From positions 1 to 40,758 of the forward strand of contig JBQTJJ010000099.1 in NCBI GenBank assembly GCA_052387235.1: DNA of 40,758 nt, read 5' to 3'. Source of the DNA: JBQTJJ01 sp052387235 (GTDB lineage: Bacteria; Actinomycetota; Acidimicrobiia; Acidimicrobiales; GCA-2861595). Below, one piece after another: positions 15,403 to 24,133 of this stretch. Numbering within the stretch: position 1 is the stretch's first letter; every line of letters begins with the position of its first letter. Under the pieces are notes generated by a model. It had not been told where the DNA came from. It did not search any database and was given only the letters and a program-made list of their open reading frames with translations. Made by a program: the position numbers and the translations under genes.

Positions 15403-16608
15403 ATGGTGGGCTACGGGGTGGTCCTGGTCGTGGCCGCCCTTACCACCTACCTCCTCGCCTTCGTGGTTCGCCGGGTCGCGGTGCGGCTGGGTGCGGTGGT
15501 CATGCCCGACGACCGCCACGTGCACGTCCTGCCCACGCCCACCGCCGGCGGGATCGCCATGTTCGGGGCCGTGGTCGTGGCCATGGGCGTGGCCCGGCTC
15601 CTCGGTCAGTTCGACCGGGTCTTCGAAGGCTCGTCGGAGCCGCTCGGGGTGGTGCTGGCGGCGGGCGTGATCCTGCTGGTGGGGCTGGTGGACGACGTCC
15701 GCGACGTGTCGGCGCCGGCCAAGCTGGCCGGCCAGGTGCTGGCCGGGAGCCTGCTCTCGTTCCTGGGCGTCACCATGTTGTACTTCCGGGTCCCGTTCCT
15801 CGACATCGTGTCGATCTCGCCCGACATGGCGCCCCTGCTCACCGTGCTGTGGGTGGCCGCCATCGCCAACGCCGTGAACCTGATCGACGGGCTGGACGGG
15901 CTGGCGGCCGGCATCGTGGCCATCGCCGCCGCCGCCTTCTTCGTCTACGGCGACCGCCTGTCGAACGCCGGGCTGCTGCCGGCCGACAACGTGGGTCCGC
16001 TGATCGCGGTCGTGGCCTGCGGCGTCTGCCTCGGGTTCCTGCCCCACAACTTCCACCCGGCCCGCATCTTCATGGGCGACGCCGGCTCGATGCTGCTCGG
16101 CCTGCTCATGGCCAGCTCCACCATGATGGTGGGAGGGCGCACGGCCGATCAGTTCAGCGGCCAGACCTACTTCTTCTTCGCGCCCATCTTCATCCCGCTG
16201 TTCGTGCTGGGCGTGCCCATCCTCGACACGGTCTTCGCCATCGTGCGGCGCTCGGTGCGGCGGGCGGGCGTGTCGACCCCGGACAAGGAGCACCTCCACC
16301 ACCGGCTCATGCGCCTCGGCCACGGCCACCGCCGGTCGGTGGTGATCCTGTGGATCTGGACCGCCATCCTCTCCGGCCTCGTCCTCCTGCCCACCTTCAC
16401 CAACGAGGGCCAGGCCGTCATCCCCTTCGCCGGCGCCGGCCTCCTCGTCGCCCTCTACACCCTGTTCCACCCCGGCGTCCGCCAGCGGGCCGAGGCCGAG
16501 GCCGAGGCGCGGGCCGAGGCCGACCAGGCCGCCGCCGGCGCCGCCGCCCCGAAGCTGGCCGACGTGGTGGAGCTGGCCGACCGCCGGCGCGAGGCCGACG
16601 GCGCCTGA
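15403..16608 (+). CDS. wecA: Undecaprenyl-phosphate N-acetylglucosaminyl-1-phosphate transferase family protein
   Basis: Integral membrane enzyme that loads a sugar phosphate from a UDP-sugar onto undecaprenyl phosphate, the first step of a cell-wall polysaccharide. About ten to eleven membrane helices over 401 residues. Family motifs are complete: VDDVRD (96-101), NLIDGLDGLA (159-168), FMGDAGS (223-229) and HLHH (297-300). The last 45 residues are a charged Ala/Glu-rich cytoplasmic tail. WecA/TagO-type rather than MraY by the HLHH motif; the exact sugar is not decidable from sequence. It starts 1 nt after glyA. The glyA-wecA-atp order is shared by many actinobacteria. Confidence 0.9.
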   Translation: MVGYGVVLVVAALTTYLLAFVVRRVAVRLGAVVMPDDRHVHVLPTPTAGGIAMFGAVVVAMGVARLLGQFDRVFEGSSEPLGVVLAAGVILLVGLVDDVRDVSAPAKLAGQVLAGSLLSFLGVTMLYFRVPFLDIVSISPDMAPLLTVLWVAAIANAVNLIDGLDGLAAGIVAIAAAAFFVYGDRLSNAGLLPADNVGPLIAVVACGVCLGFLPHNFHPARIFMGDAGSMLLGLLMASSTMMVGGRTADQFSGQTYFFFAPIFIPLFVLGVPILDTVFAIVRRSVRRAGVSTPDKEHLHHRLMRLGHGHRRSVVILWIWTAILSGLVLLPTFTNEGQAVIPFAGAGLLVALYTLFHPGVRQRAEAEAEARAEADQAAAGAAAPKLADVVELADRRREADGA

Positions 16609-16618
16609 CGGTGCCCAC

Positions 16619-16642
16619 CCCGTGCGGCGGCCGCAACACGGG
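16619..16642 (+). terminator. Possible weak terminator hairpin after wecA
   Basis: CCCGTG (16619-16624) pairs with CACGGG (16637-16642) around a GC-rich loop, 10 nt after the wecA stop. No U tract follows, so its role is doubtful. Confidence 0.3.
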
Positions 16643-16648
16643 CGAAAC

Positions 16649-16678
16649 TTGCGGCTGGTCGCGGCGGGACCATAGATT
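16649..16678 (+). promoter_or_regulatory. Promoter of the ATP synthase operon
   Basis: TTGCGG (16649-16654) and TAGATT (16673-16678) are separated by 18 nt in the only AT-richer patch between wecA and the first atp gene. The predicted start near 16685 leaves a leader of about 50 nt ending in GAGGGG before the TTG start codon. Confidence 0.6.
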
Positions 16679-16737
16679 GCGAACCGCTTCACAAGGCCGC
16701 TCCAGGGCCTCAGGAGCGGGACAAGAGGGGCATACGG

Positions 16738-17013
16738 TTGGACCTTCGCGAGAAGCGGGCGCTCTACAACGGGTTCGGTGACACGCTGACGCGGGCGGTG
16801 GAGTTCGTCGCCATCCCGGGTGTGTTCGCCGTCGCCGGCCGCCTCGTCGACGACCGCATCGGCACCACCCCGCTGCTCACCCTCCTCCTGGCCGCGCTGG
16901 CCCTGGTCGGCGTGTTCGTGCGCGCCTACTTCGCCTACGAGGTCGCCATGCGCGAGCAGGAGGCCCAGCGCCCCTGGAACCGCTCGGCCAAGCCGGCCGG
17001 AGGCCGCCCGTGA
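16738..17013 (+). CDS. AtpI/AtpZ-like small membrane protein
   Basis: Ninety-one residues with two membrane helices (about 22-38 and 44-66), matching the AtpZ/AtpI-type proteins that open ATP synthase operons and are thought to help c-ring assembly or ion uptake. Starts with TTG, preceded by GAGGGG 7 nt upstream. The stop overlaps the next GTG. Identification rests mainly on position, size and topology. Confidence 0.7.
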   Translation: MDLREKRALYNGFGDTLTRAVEFVAIPGVFAVAGRLVDDRIGTTPLLTLLLAALALVGVFVRAYFAYEVAMREQEAQRPWNRSAKPAGGRP

Positions 17014-17441
17014 GCCTCGCCGAGGCGCCGCCCACCCAGGTGGAATGGCAGATGGCCACCGACATGGCCCGCCGCGGCCTGCCGCTGGCGCCCGTCCTCG
17101 TCGCCCTCGGGGCCGTGGGCTGGGGCGTGCACGGCGGGCTCTCGGCCGCCTACGGCCTGGTGCTCGTCCTCGCCAACCTGCTGCTCTCGGCCGCCATGAT
17201 GCGCTGGGCCGCCCGCCGGTCGCTGGCCATGCTGGCCGGCGTCGCCGTCGGCGGCTTCGCCGTGCGCCTCGGGCTCGTCACCCTCGCCGTGTGGGCCGTC
17301 AAGGCGCAGGCCTGGGTCGAGCTCGTGCCCCTCGGCGTCACCATCCTCGTGACCCAGCTCGGCCTGCTGTGGTGGGAGACCCGCCACGTCTCGCTGACCC
17401 TCGCCTATCCCGGCCTCAAGCCCACTCCCGGACGGAGCTGA
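17010..17441 (+). CDS. ATP synthase subunit I-like membrane protein
   Basis: A 143-residue protein with about four membrane helices between 27 and 125, placed directly before atpB. It fits the loosely conserved AtpI family. GTG start overlaps the preceding stop by 4 bp (GTGA). The sequence alone is not distinctive, so the assignment is by operon position. Confidence 0.65.
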   Translation: MSLAEAPPTQVEWQMATDMARRGLPLAPVLVALGAVGWGVHGGLSAAYGLVLVLANLLLSAAMMRWAARRSLAMLAGVAVGGFAVRLGLVTLAVWAVKAQAWVELVPLGVTILVTQLGLLWWETRHVSLTLAYPGLKPTPGRS

Positions 17442-17445
17442 ACCC

Positions 17446-18207
17446 TTGGCCATTCTCGCTCTCGAGTTCCCGCCCGTCAGCCACCTCATCGAGTGGCCCA
17501 CCGTGTTCGGTTCCGGCGCCTTCGCCGTGAACAAGGTGGTGCTGCTCATGTTCCTGGCGGTGTTCATCGTGGCCGCCCTCTACATCACCGCCGGCCGGCG
17601 GGCCAGCCTGGTGCCCACCGGCGTCCAGAACTTCGCCGAGTCGGTGGTGGAGTTCGTCCAGGAGGGCATCATCCTGCAGACGATGGGCCCGGAGGGCCTC
17701 AAGTTCACGCCCTTCCTGCTCACCATGTTCAGCTTCATCTTCGTGTGCAACATCTTCGGGATCATCCCGATCCTGCAGATGCCGGTGAACGCCCGCATGG
17801 CCGTCCCGGCCATGCTCGCCATCCTCGTCTGGATCATCTTCAACGTCGTGGGCATCGCCAAGCAGGGCTTCTTCGGCTACTTCAAGTCGATGCTGTTCCC
17901 GCCCGGCGTCCCCAAGGCCCTGTACCTCCTGGTCACGCCCATCGAGCTGGTGTCCACCATCATCGTGCGGCCCCTCTCGCTCGCGGTCCGGCTCTTCGCC
18001 AACCTGCTGGCCGGCCACCTCCTGCTCGTGAGCTTCGCCGTCATCGCCACCGCGCTGTTCAAGTCGACGGTGGTGGGCGCCGCCCTCCCGGGGGCTCTCC
18101 TCGTCGCCCTCACCGGCTTCGAGGTGCTGGTCGCTGTCCTGCAGGCCTTCATCTTCACCATCCTCGCCGCCGTGTACATCGGCGGCGCCATGCATCCCGA
18201 GCACTAG
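17446..18207 (+). CDS. atpB: ATP synthase Fo subunit a
   Basis: Membrane stator that forms the proton half-channels. 253 residues. The essential arginine is R182 in LSLAVRLFANLLAGH; helix-rich throughout. TTG start with GGAG 8 nt upstream. Directly followed by the c subunit. No sign of truncation. Confidence 0.95.
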   Translation: MAILALEFPPVSHLIEWPTVFGSGAFAVNKVVLLMFLAVFIVAALYITAGRRASLVPTGVQNFAESVVEFVQEGIILQTMGPEGLKFTPFLLTMFSFIFVCNIFGIIPILQMPVNARMAVPAMLAILVWIIFNVVGIAKQGFFGYFKSMLFPPGVPKALYLLVTPIELVSTIIVRPLSLAVRLFANLLAGHLLLVSFAVIATALFKSTVVGAALPGALLVALTGFEVLVAVLQAFIFTILAAVYIGGAMHPEH

Positions 18208-18217
18208 GAGGAGCAGC

Positions 18218-18484
18218 GTGTTGGACGTATTTATGTTGGCTCAGGAGGCAGGCGGGGCCGATCCCACCGCCGGTCTCACCGCCATCGGACGAGGCATCGT
18301 CTACGGCGGGGCGGCCATCGGCCCCGGCATCGGCATCGGCCTGGTGGTGGGCAACGCCATCACCGCCATGGCCCGCCAGCCCGAGGCGGCCGGCATGGTG
18401 CGCACCACCATGTTCCTCGGCATCGCGTTCACCGAGGCGCTGGCCCTGTTCGGGTTCGTCCTCTCGTTCATCATCTCGGGCTGA
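18218..18484 (+). CDS. atpE: ATP synthase Fo subunit c
   Basis: Proteolipid of the rotor ring, 88 residues, two helices joined by the ARQPE loop (52-56). The ion-carrying carboxylate is E73 in FTEALALFGF, and the first helix has the GPGIGIG glycine pattern. The lack of the Gln and Ser/Thr ligands typical of sodium-binding rings favours proton coupling. GTG start with AGGAGGAG upstream, the strongest ribosome binding site in the operon, as expected for the most abundant subunit. Confidence 0.95.
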   Translation: MLDVFMLAQEAGGADPTAGLTAIGRGIVYGGAAIGPGIGIGLVVGNAITAMARQPEAAGMVRTTMFLGIAFTEALALFGFVLSFIISG

Positions 18485-19170
18485 TGGCGCCCGCCGTCAC
18501 CACCCGCGGCCTGCGCCGGGCGCTCGCCGTCGCCGGCCTGGCCCTGCTCGCGGTGCTCGGGACCGGCGGCGTGGCCGTGGCCGCGGAGGCCGAGGGCGAG
18601 ATCAGCCACGAGGCCGAGGAGTGCATCCACATCCTCGAGGACGGCGGCGACGTCGACGAGTGCCACGAGGCGCCCAGCCCCATCATCCCGGAGACCTCCG
18701 AGGTCGTGTGGGGCACCATCTCGTTCTTCACCCTGCTGTTCTTGATGTGGAAGTTCGCCTACCCCGGGATCAAGAAGGGGATGGAGGGCCGCACCAACCG
18801 CATCCGGGAGAACCTCGACGACGCCGAGCGCGTCAAGGCCGAGGCCCAGGGCGTGCTGGAGGAGTACCAGCGCCAGCTGGCCGACGCGCGCAACGAGGCC
18901 AACCGGATCATCGAGGAGGCCCGCCAGACGGCCGACCAGCTGCGGCGCGACCTGATGCAGCGGGCCGAGGCCGAGGTCGCCGAGCTGCGCCAGCGCTCGC
19001 GTGAGGAGATCTCGTCCGCCACCGAGCGGGCCACCGCCGACCTGCAGTCCCGGGTGGGGGAGCTGGCCATCGAGCTGGCCGAGAAGGTGGTCGAAGCCAA
19101 TCTCGACCGCGACACCAACCTCCGCCTCATCGACCGCTTCATCTCGTCGGTGGGGACCAACGGCCGATGA
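18484..19170 (+). CDS. atpF: ATP synthase Fo subunit b with long N-terminal extension
   Basis: Peripheral stalk subunit. The membrane anchor (about 73-92) and the long Glu/Arg/Ala coiled coil (about 100-225) are typical. Ahead of them is an unusual leader: a signal-peptide-like helix (about 11-34) followed by a short acidic outside segment with two cysteines, C47 and C60. The leader may be cleaved or may act as a second helix. ATG shares a base with the atpE stop. The next gene overlaps by 4 bp. Confidence 0.93.
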   Translation: MAPAVTTRGLRRALAVAGLALLAVLGTGGVAVAAEAEGEISHEAEECIHILEDGGDVDECHEAPSPIIPETSEVVWGTISFFTLLFLMWKFAYPGIKKGMEGRTNRIRENLDDAERVKAEAQGVLEEYQRQLADARNEANRIIEEARQTADQLRRDLMQRAEAEVAELRQRSREEISSATERATADLQSRVGELAIELAEKVVEANLDRDTNLRLIDRFISSVGTNGR

Positions 19171-19694
19171 GCGAGCGGGTCGACGCCTACGCCGCCGCCC
19201 TCTTCGAGGTGGCGCGCGCCGAGGGCGCGCTGGAGACGGTGGAGGACGAGCTGTTCCGCATCGCCCGCACCTTCGAGGCCAACGAGGAGCTGCGCTCGAC
19301 CCTCACCAACCCGTCCATCCCCGTGGAGCGCCGGCTGAGCATCGTCGACGACCTCCTCGGCGGGGGCCGGGCATCGAACGTCACCACCGCCCTGGTGTCG
19401 TTCGTGGTGGCCGCCGGCCGCGGCCGCGAGCTGCCCGCCATCATCGACAAGCTGGTGGAGCGGGCCGCGGGCGAGCGCCAGGAGGTCGTGGCCGAGGTGC
19501 GCACCTCGATCCCGCTCGACGCCGCCCTCCAGGAGCGCCTGGGCGCAGCCCTTTCGGCCGCCACCGACAAGAACGTGAGCGTCAAGGCCGTCGTCGACGC
19601 CACCGTCCTCGGCGGCGTGGTGGCCCGCATCGGCGACACCGTGTTCGACGGCTCCGTCCGCTACCGCCTCGATCAACTGAAGGAAGCACTCTGA
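19167..19694 (+). CDS. atpH: ATP synthase F1 subunit delta
   Basis: Links the peripheral stalk to the top of F1. 175 residues, normal length, with the N-terminal helical bundle (YAAALFEVARAEG) and the C-terminal GGVVARIGDTVFDGSVRYRL segment. It is separate from subunit b, unlike the b-delta fusion of mycobacteria. ATG overlaps the atpF stop. Confidence 0.95.
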   Translation: MSERVDAYAAALFEVARAEGALETVEDELFRIARTFEANEELRSTLTNPSIPVERRLSIVDDLLGGGRASNVTTALVSFVVAAGRGRELPAIIDKLVERAAGERQEVVAEVRTSIPLDAALQERLGAALSAATDKNVSVKAVVDATVLGGVVARIGDTVFDGSVRYRLDQLKEAL

Positions 19695-21241
19695 TGGCAG
19701 AAGAGGCAAACGGCTTCAGCATCAACGCCGACGAGATCGCGGCGTCCCTGCGCCGGCGCCTGGAGGGGTTCACGCCCACCATGTCGTCGGCCCAGGTGGG
19801 CCGCATCGAGGAGGTGGGTGACGGCATCGCCCGCGTCTCCGGCCTGCCGGACGCGGCCGTGAACGAGCTGCTCGAGTTCGAGGGCGGCGCCCTCGGGCTG
19901 GCCCTGAACCTGGACGAGGAGTCGATCGGCGCCGTCATCCTGGGCGAGGCCACCCACATCCAGGAGGGCCAGTCGGTCCGCGCCACCAACCGCATCCTGT
20001 CGGTGCCGGTGGGCGACGCCCTGATCGGCCGGGTGGTCGACGCCCTGGGCCAGCCCATCGACGGCAAGGGCGCCATCGCGTCCGACACCAGCCGCCGCCT
20101 CGAGGTGCAGGCGCCCGGCATCACCGGCCGCCAGCCCGTGCACGAGCCGCTGCAGACCGGCATCAAGGCCATCGACGCCATGGTGCCCATCGGCCGGGGC
20201 CAGCGGGAGCTGATCATCGGCGACCGCAAGACGGGCAAGACCACCGTCGCCGTCGACACCATCTTGAACCAGAAGGGCCTCGGGGTGAAGTGCATCTACG
20301 TCGCCATCGGCCAGAAGGGCTCCACCGTCGCCCAGACGGTGGCCACCCTCGAGTCCGCCGGCGCCATGGACTACACGGTCGTGGTGAACGCCCCCGCCGA
20401 CGACGCCGCCCCGTTCAAGTACCTCGCCCCCTACGCCGGCTGCGCCATGGGCCAGCACTGGATGGAGAACGGCGAGCACGCCCTCATCGTCTACGACGAC
20501 CTCTCCAAGCAGGCCGAGGCCTACCGCCAGGTGGCCCTGCTCCTGCGCCGGCCGCCGGGCCGCGAGGCCTACCCCGGCGACGTGTTCTACCTGCACAGCC
20601 GCCTGCTCGAGCGGGCGGCCAAGCTGAGCGACGACCGGGGTGCCGGCTCCCTCACCGCCCTGCCCGTGATCGAGACCAAGGCCGGGGACGTGTCGGCCTA
20701 CATCCCCACCAACGTGATCTCCATCACCGACGGCCAGATCTACCTGGAGGCCGACCTCTTCAACGCCGGCGTCCGGCCCGCCATCAACGTGGGCATCTCG
20801 GTGTCCCGGGTGGGCGGCGCGGCCCAGATCAAGGCCATGAAGTCGGTGGCCGGCACCATGAAGATCGACCTGGCCCAGTTCCGCGAGCTGGAGTCGTTCG
20901 CCACCTTCGGGTCGGAGCTCGACAAGACCTCCCAGGGCTACCTCGACCGGGGCTACCGGCTCACCGAGCTGCTGAAGCAGCCGCTCCACACGCCGATGCC
21001 GGTGGAGGAGCAGGTGGTCACCATCTACGCCGGCACGGCCGGCTTCCTCGACGCCATCCCGGTGGCGTCGGTGCGCCGCTTCGAGAACGAGCTGCTGGAG
21101 TACGTGCGCACCCGCCACGCCGACCTGCTCGAGACCATCCGCTCCACCGGCAAGCTGCCCGACGGTGACGCGGTGAAGACCGCCGTCAAGGGCTTCGCCG
21201 ACGGCTTCACGCCCGACACCGGCGAGGAAGCCGCAGCCTGA
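19694..21241 (+). CDS. atpA: ATP synthase F1 subunit alpha
   Basis: Non-catalytic nucleotide-binding subunit, 515 residues. P-loop GDRKTGKT at 176-183, visual arginine region SVSRVGGAAQ, and the family N-terminus that binds delta. No obvious C-terminal regulatory extension of the mycobacterial kind: it ends shortly after the usual helices (TGEEAAA). ATG shares a base with the atpH stop. Confidence 0.97.
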   Translation: MAEEANGFSINADEIAASLRRRLEGFTPTMSSAQVGRIEEVGDGIARVSGLPDAAVNELLEFEGGALGLALNLDEESIGAVILGEATHIQEGQSVRATNRILSVPVGDALIGRVVDALGQPIDGKGAIASDTSRRLEVQAPGITGRQPVHEPLQTGIKAIDAMVPIGRGQRELIIGDRKTGKTTVAVDTILNQKGLGVKCIYVAIGQKGSTVAQTVATLESAGAMDYTVVVNAPADDAAPFKYLAPYAGCAMGQHWMENGEHALIVYDDLSKQAEAYRQVALLLRRPPGREAYPGDVFYLHSRLLERAAKLSDDRGAGSLTALPVIETKAGDVSAYIPTNVISITDGQIYLEADLFNAGVRPAINVGISVSRVGGAAQIKAMKSVAGTMKIDLAQFRELESFATFGSELDKTSQGYLDRGYRLTELLKQPLHTPMPVEEQVVTIYAGTAGFLDAIPVASVRRFENELLEYVRTRHADLLETIRSTGKLPDGDAVKTAVKGFADGFTPDTGEEAAA

Positions 21242-21242
21242 G

Positions 21243-22228
21243 ATGGCCGGTGGCAAGGAGCGGATCCTCCGGCGGCGGATCAAGAGCGTCGAGTCGACCA
21301 AGAAGATCACCAAGGCCATGGAGCTGATCGCGGCCTCGCGCATCGTCAAGGCCCAGCAGCGGGTGGCGGCGGCCCGGCCCTACAGCGAGCAGATCACCGA
21401 GGTCATCCGCAGCCTGGCCGCGGGCGGGGCCGACCTGAGCCACCCCCTCCTGGGCGGGGCCGGCGACGTGGCCAGGGTCGGCTACGTGGTCGTCACGGCC
21501 GACAGGGGCCTGGCCGGCGCCTACAACTCCAACGTGATCCGCGCCACCGAGCGCGACCTGCGGGACGAGCAGTCCAAGGGCCGGGAGTACTCCCTCGTCC
21601 TGCTGGGCCGCAAGGCCGAGTCCTTCTTCCGGTTCCGGGGCTACGACATCGCCGCCTCCTTCACCGGCATGAGCGAGCAGCCCACCTACGAGGACGCCCG
21701 GGCCGTGGCCGAGGCCGTCACCCAGCCCTTCCTCGACGGCGAGGTGCAGCTGGTCAAGCTCGTGTACACCCAGTTCCTGTCGTCGTCGTCGCAGCGCACC
21801 GTGGTGCGCCAGTTCATGCCGCTCGACACCGAGGCCCTGGCCGAGGCCGCCGCCTCCGACGACGGCCCCGGCGCCGTCTACGAGTTCGAGCCGGAGCCGG
21901 GCCAGATCCTGTCCCGCCTCCTGCCCCGCTACGTGGAGGCACGCCTGTTCGCGGCCATGCTGGACGCCGCCGCCTCCGAGCACGCCGCCCGCCAGCGGGC
22001 CATGAAGTCGGCCACCGAGAACGCCGAGGAGCTGATCGTCAAGCTCTCCCGGATCATGAACCGGGCCCGCCAGGACTCCATCACCACCGAGATCATGGAG
22101 ATCGTGGGCGGGGCCGAGGCGCTGCGCAAGGCCAAGTCCGGCGGCGTGGACTACCTGCCCGACACGCTCGTCTCCCGGGACGTGCTTCCCGATCGGATCG
22201 ATCCGTACATGTCAGGAGCCAAGAGGCG

Positions 22229-22232
<4 letters not shown>
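21243..22232 (+). CDS. atpG: ATP synthase F1 subunit gamma with C-terminal extension
   Basis: Central rotor shaft, 329 residues, longer than the usual 285-305. The N-terminal helix (RRRIKSVESTKKITKAMELI) and the C-terminal helix (NRARQDSITTEIMEIVGG) are standard. After the residue where gamma normally ends (GGAEAL) it continues for about 35 residues (RKAKSGGVDYLPDTLVSR and on), still in biased codons up to the overlap with atpD, so this is coding. The gamma C-terminus lies inside the top of the alpha-beta ring, so the tail would project above it. Confidence 0.95.
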
Positions 22233-23670
<1,438 letters not shown>

Positions 23671-23671
<1 letters not shown>

Positions 23672-24063
23672 TGGCTCTCCAGGTGGAGCTGGTGTCGCCC
23701 GAGCGCATCCTGTTCTCGGGCGAGGCGGAGATGGTGGTGTGCCGCACCACGGGGGGCGAGATCGCCTTCCTCACCGGCCACGCCCCGTTCCTGGGCGCCC
23801 TCGGCATCGGGGTGGTGCGCATCCACCGCGAGGGCGGCGAGGTCGTGAGGGCCGCCGTCCACGAGGGCTTCGTCGAGGTCAAGGACAGCCGGGTCATCAT
23901 CCTCTCCGATGTGGCCGAGCTGCCCGACCAGGTCGACGCCGACCGGGCCCGCCGGGCCCAGGAGGAGGCCGAGCGCCTCCTGCGCGAGGGCGGCGACGCG
24001 GCCGAGGGCGCCGAGGCCCGCCTCCGCCGGGCCCAGGTCCGCCTGGAGCTCGCCTCCGCCTGA
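23671..24063 (+). CDS. atpC: ATP synthase F1 subunit epsilon
   Basis: Rotor foot and inhibitor of hydrolysis, 130 residues. Beta-sandwich with LVSPERILFSGEAEMV and TGHAPFLGAL, then an Arg/Glu/Ala-rich helical hairpin. GTG shares a base with the atpD stop. It ends the operon; the palindromic repeat follows 5 nt later. Confidence 0.95.
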
Positions 24064-24068
24064 CGATC

Positions 24069-24128
24069 CCTCCGCTTTCGAGTAAATAACTCGCCAAAAT
24101 GGCGAGTTATTTACTCGGGAAGCGGGGG
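24069..24128. terminator. Palindromic AT-rich repeat, copy 2: bidirectional terminator
   Basis: 43 bases (24075-24117) are identical to copy 3 at 38116-38158. The arms run 24069-24096 and 24100-24128 around an AAA loop, with one bulged G (119) and two G-T pairs; the outer pairs differ from copy 3 but remain complementary. A GC-rich inner stem followed by TTATTTA on each strand is the layout of an intrinsic terminator working both ways. It lies exactly between convergent atpC and the protease gene. Confidence 0.85.
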
Positions 24129-24133
24129 AGGCG

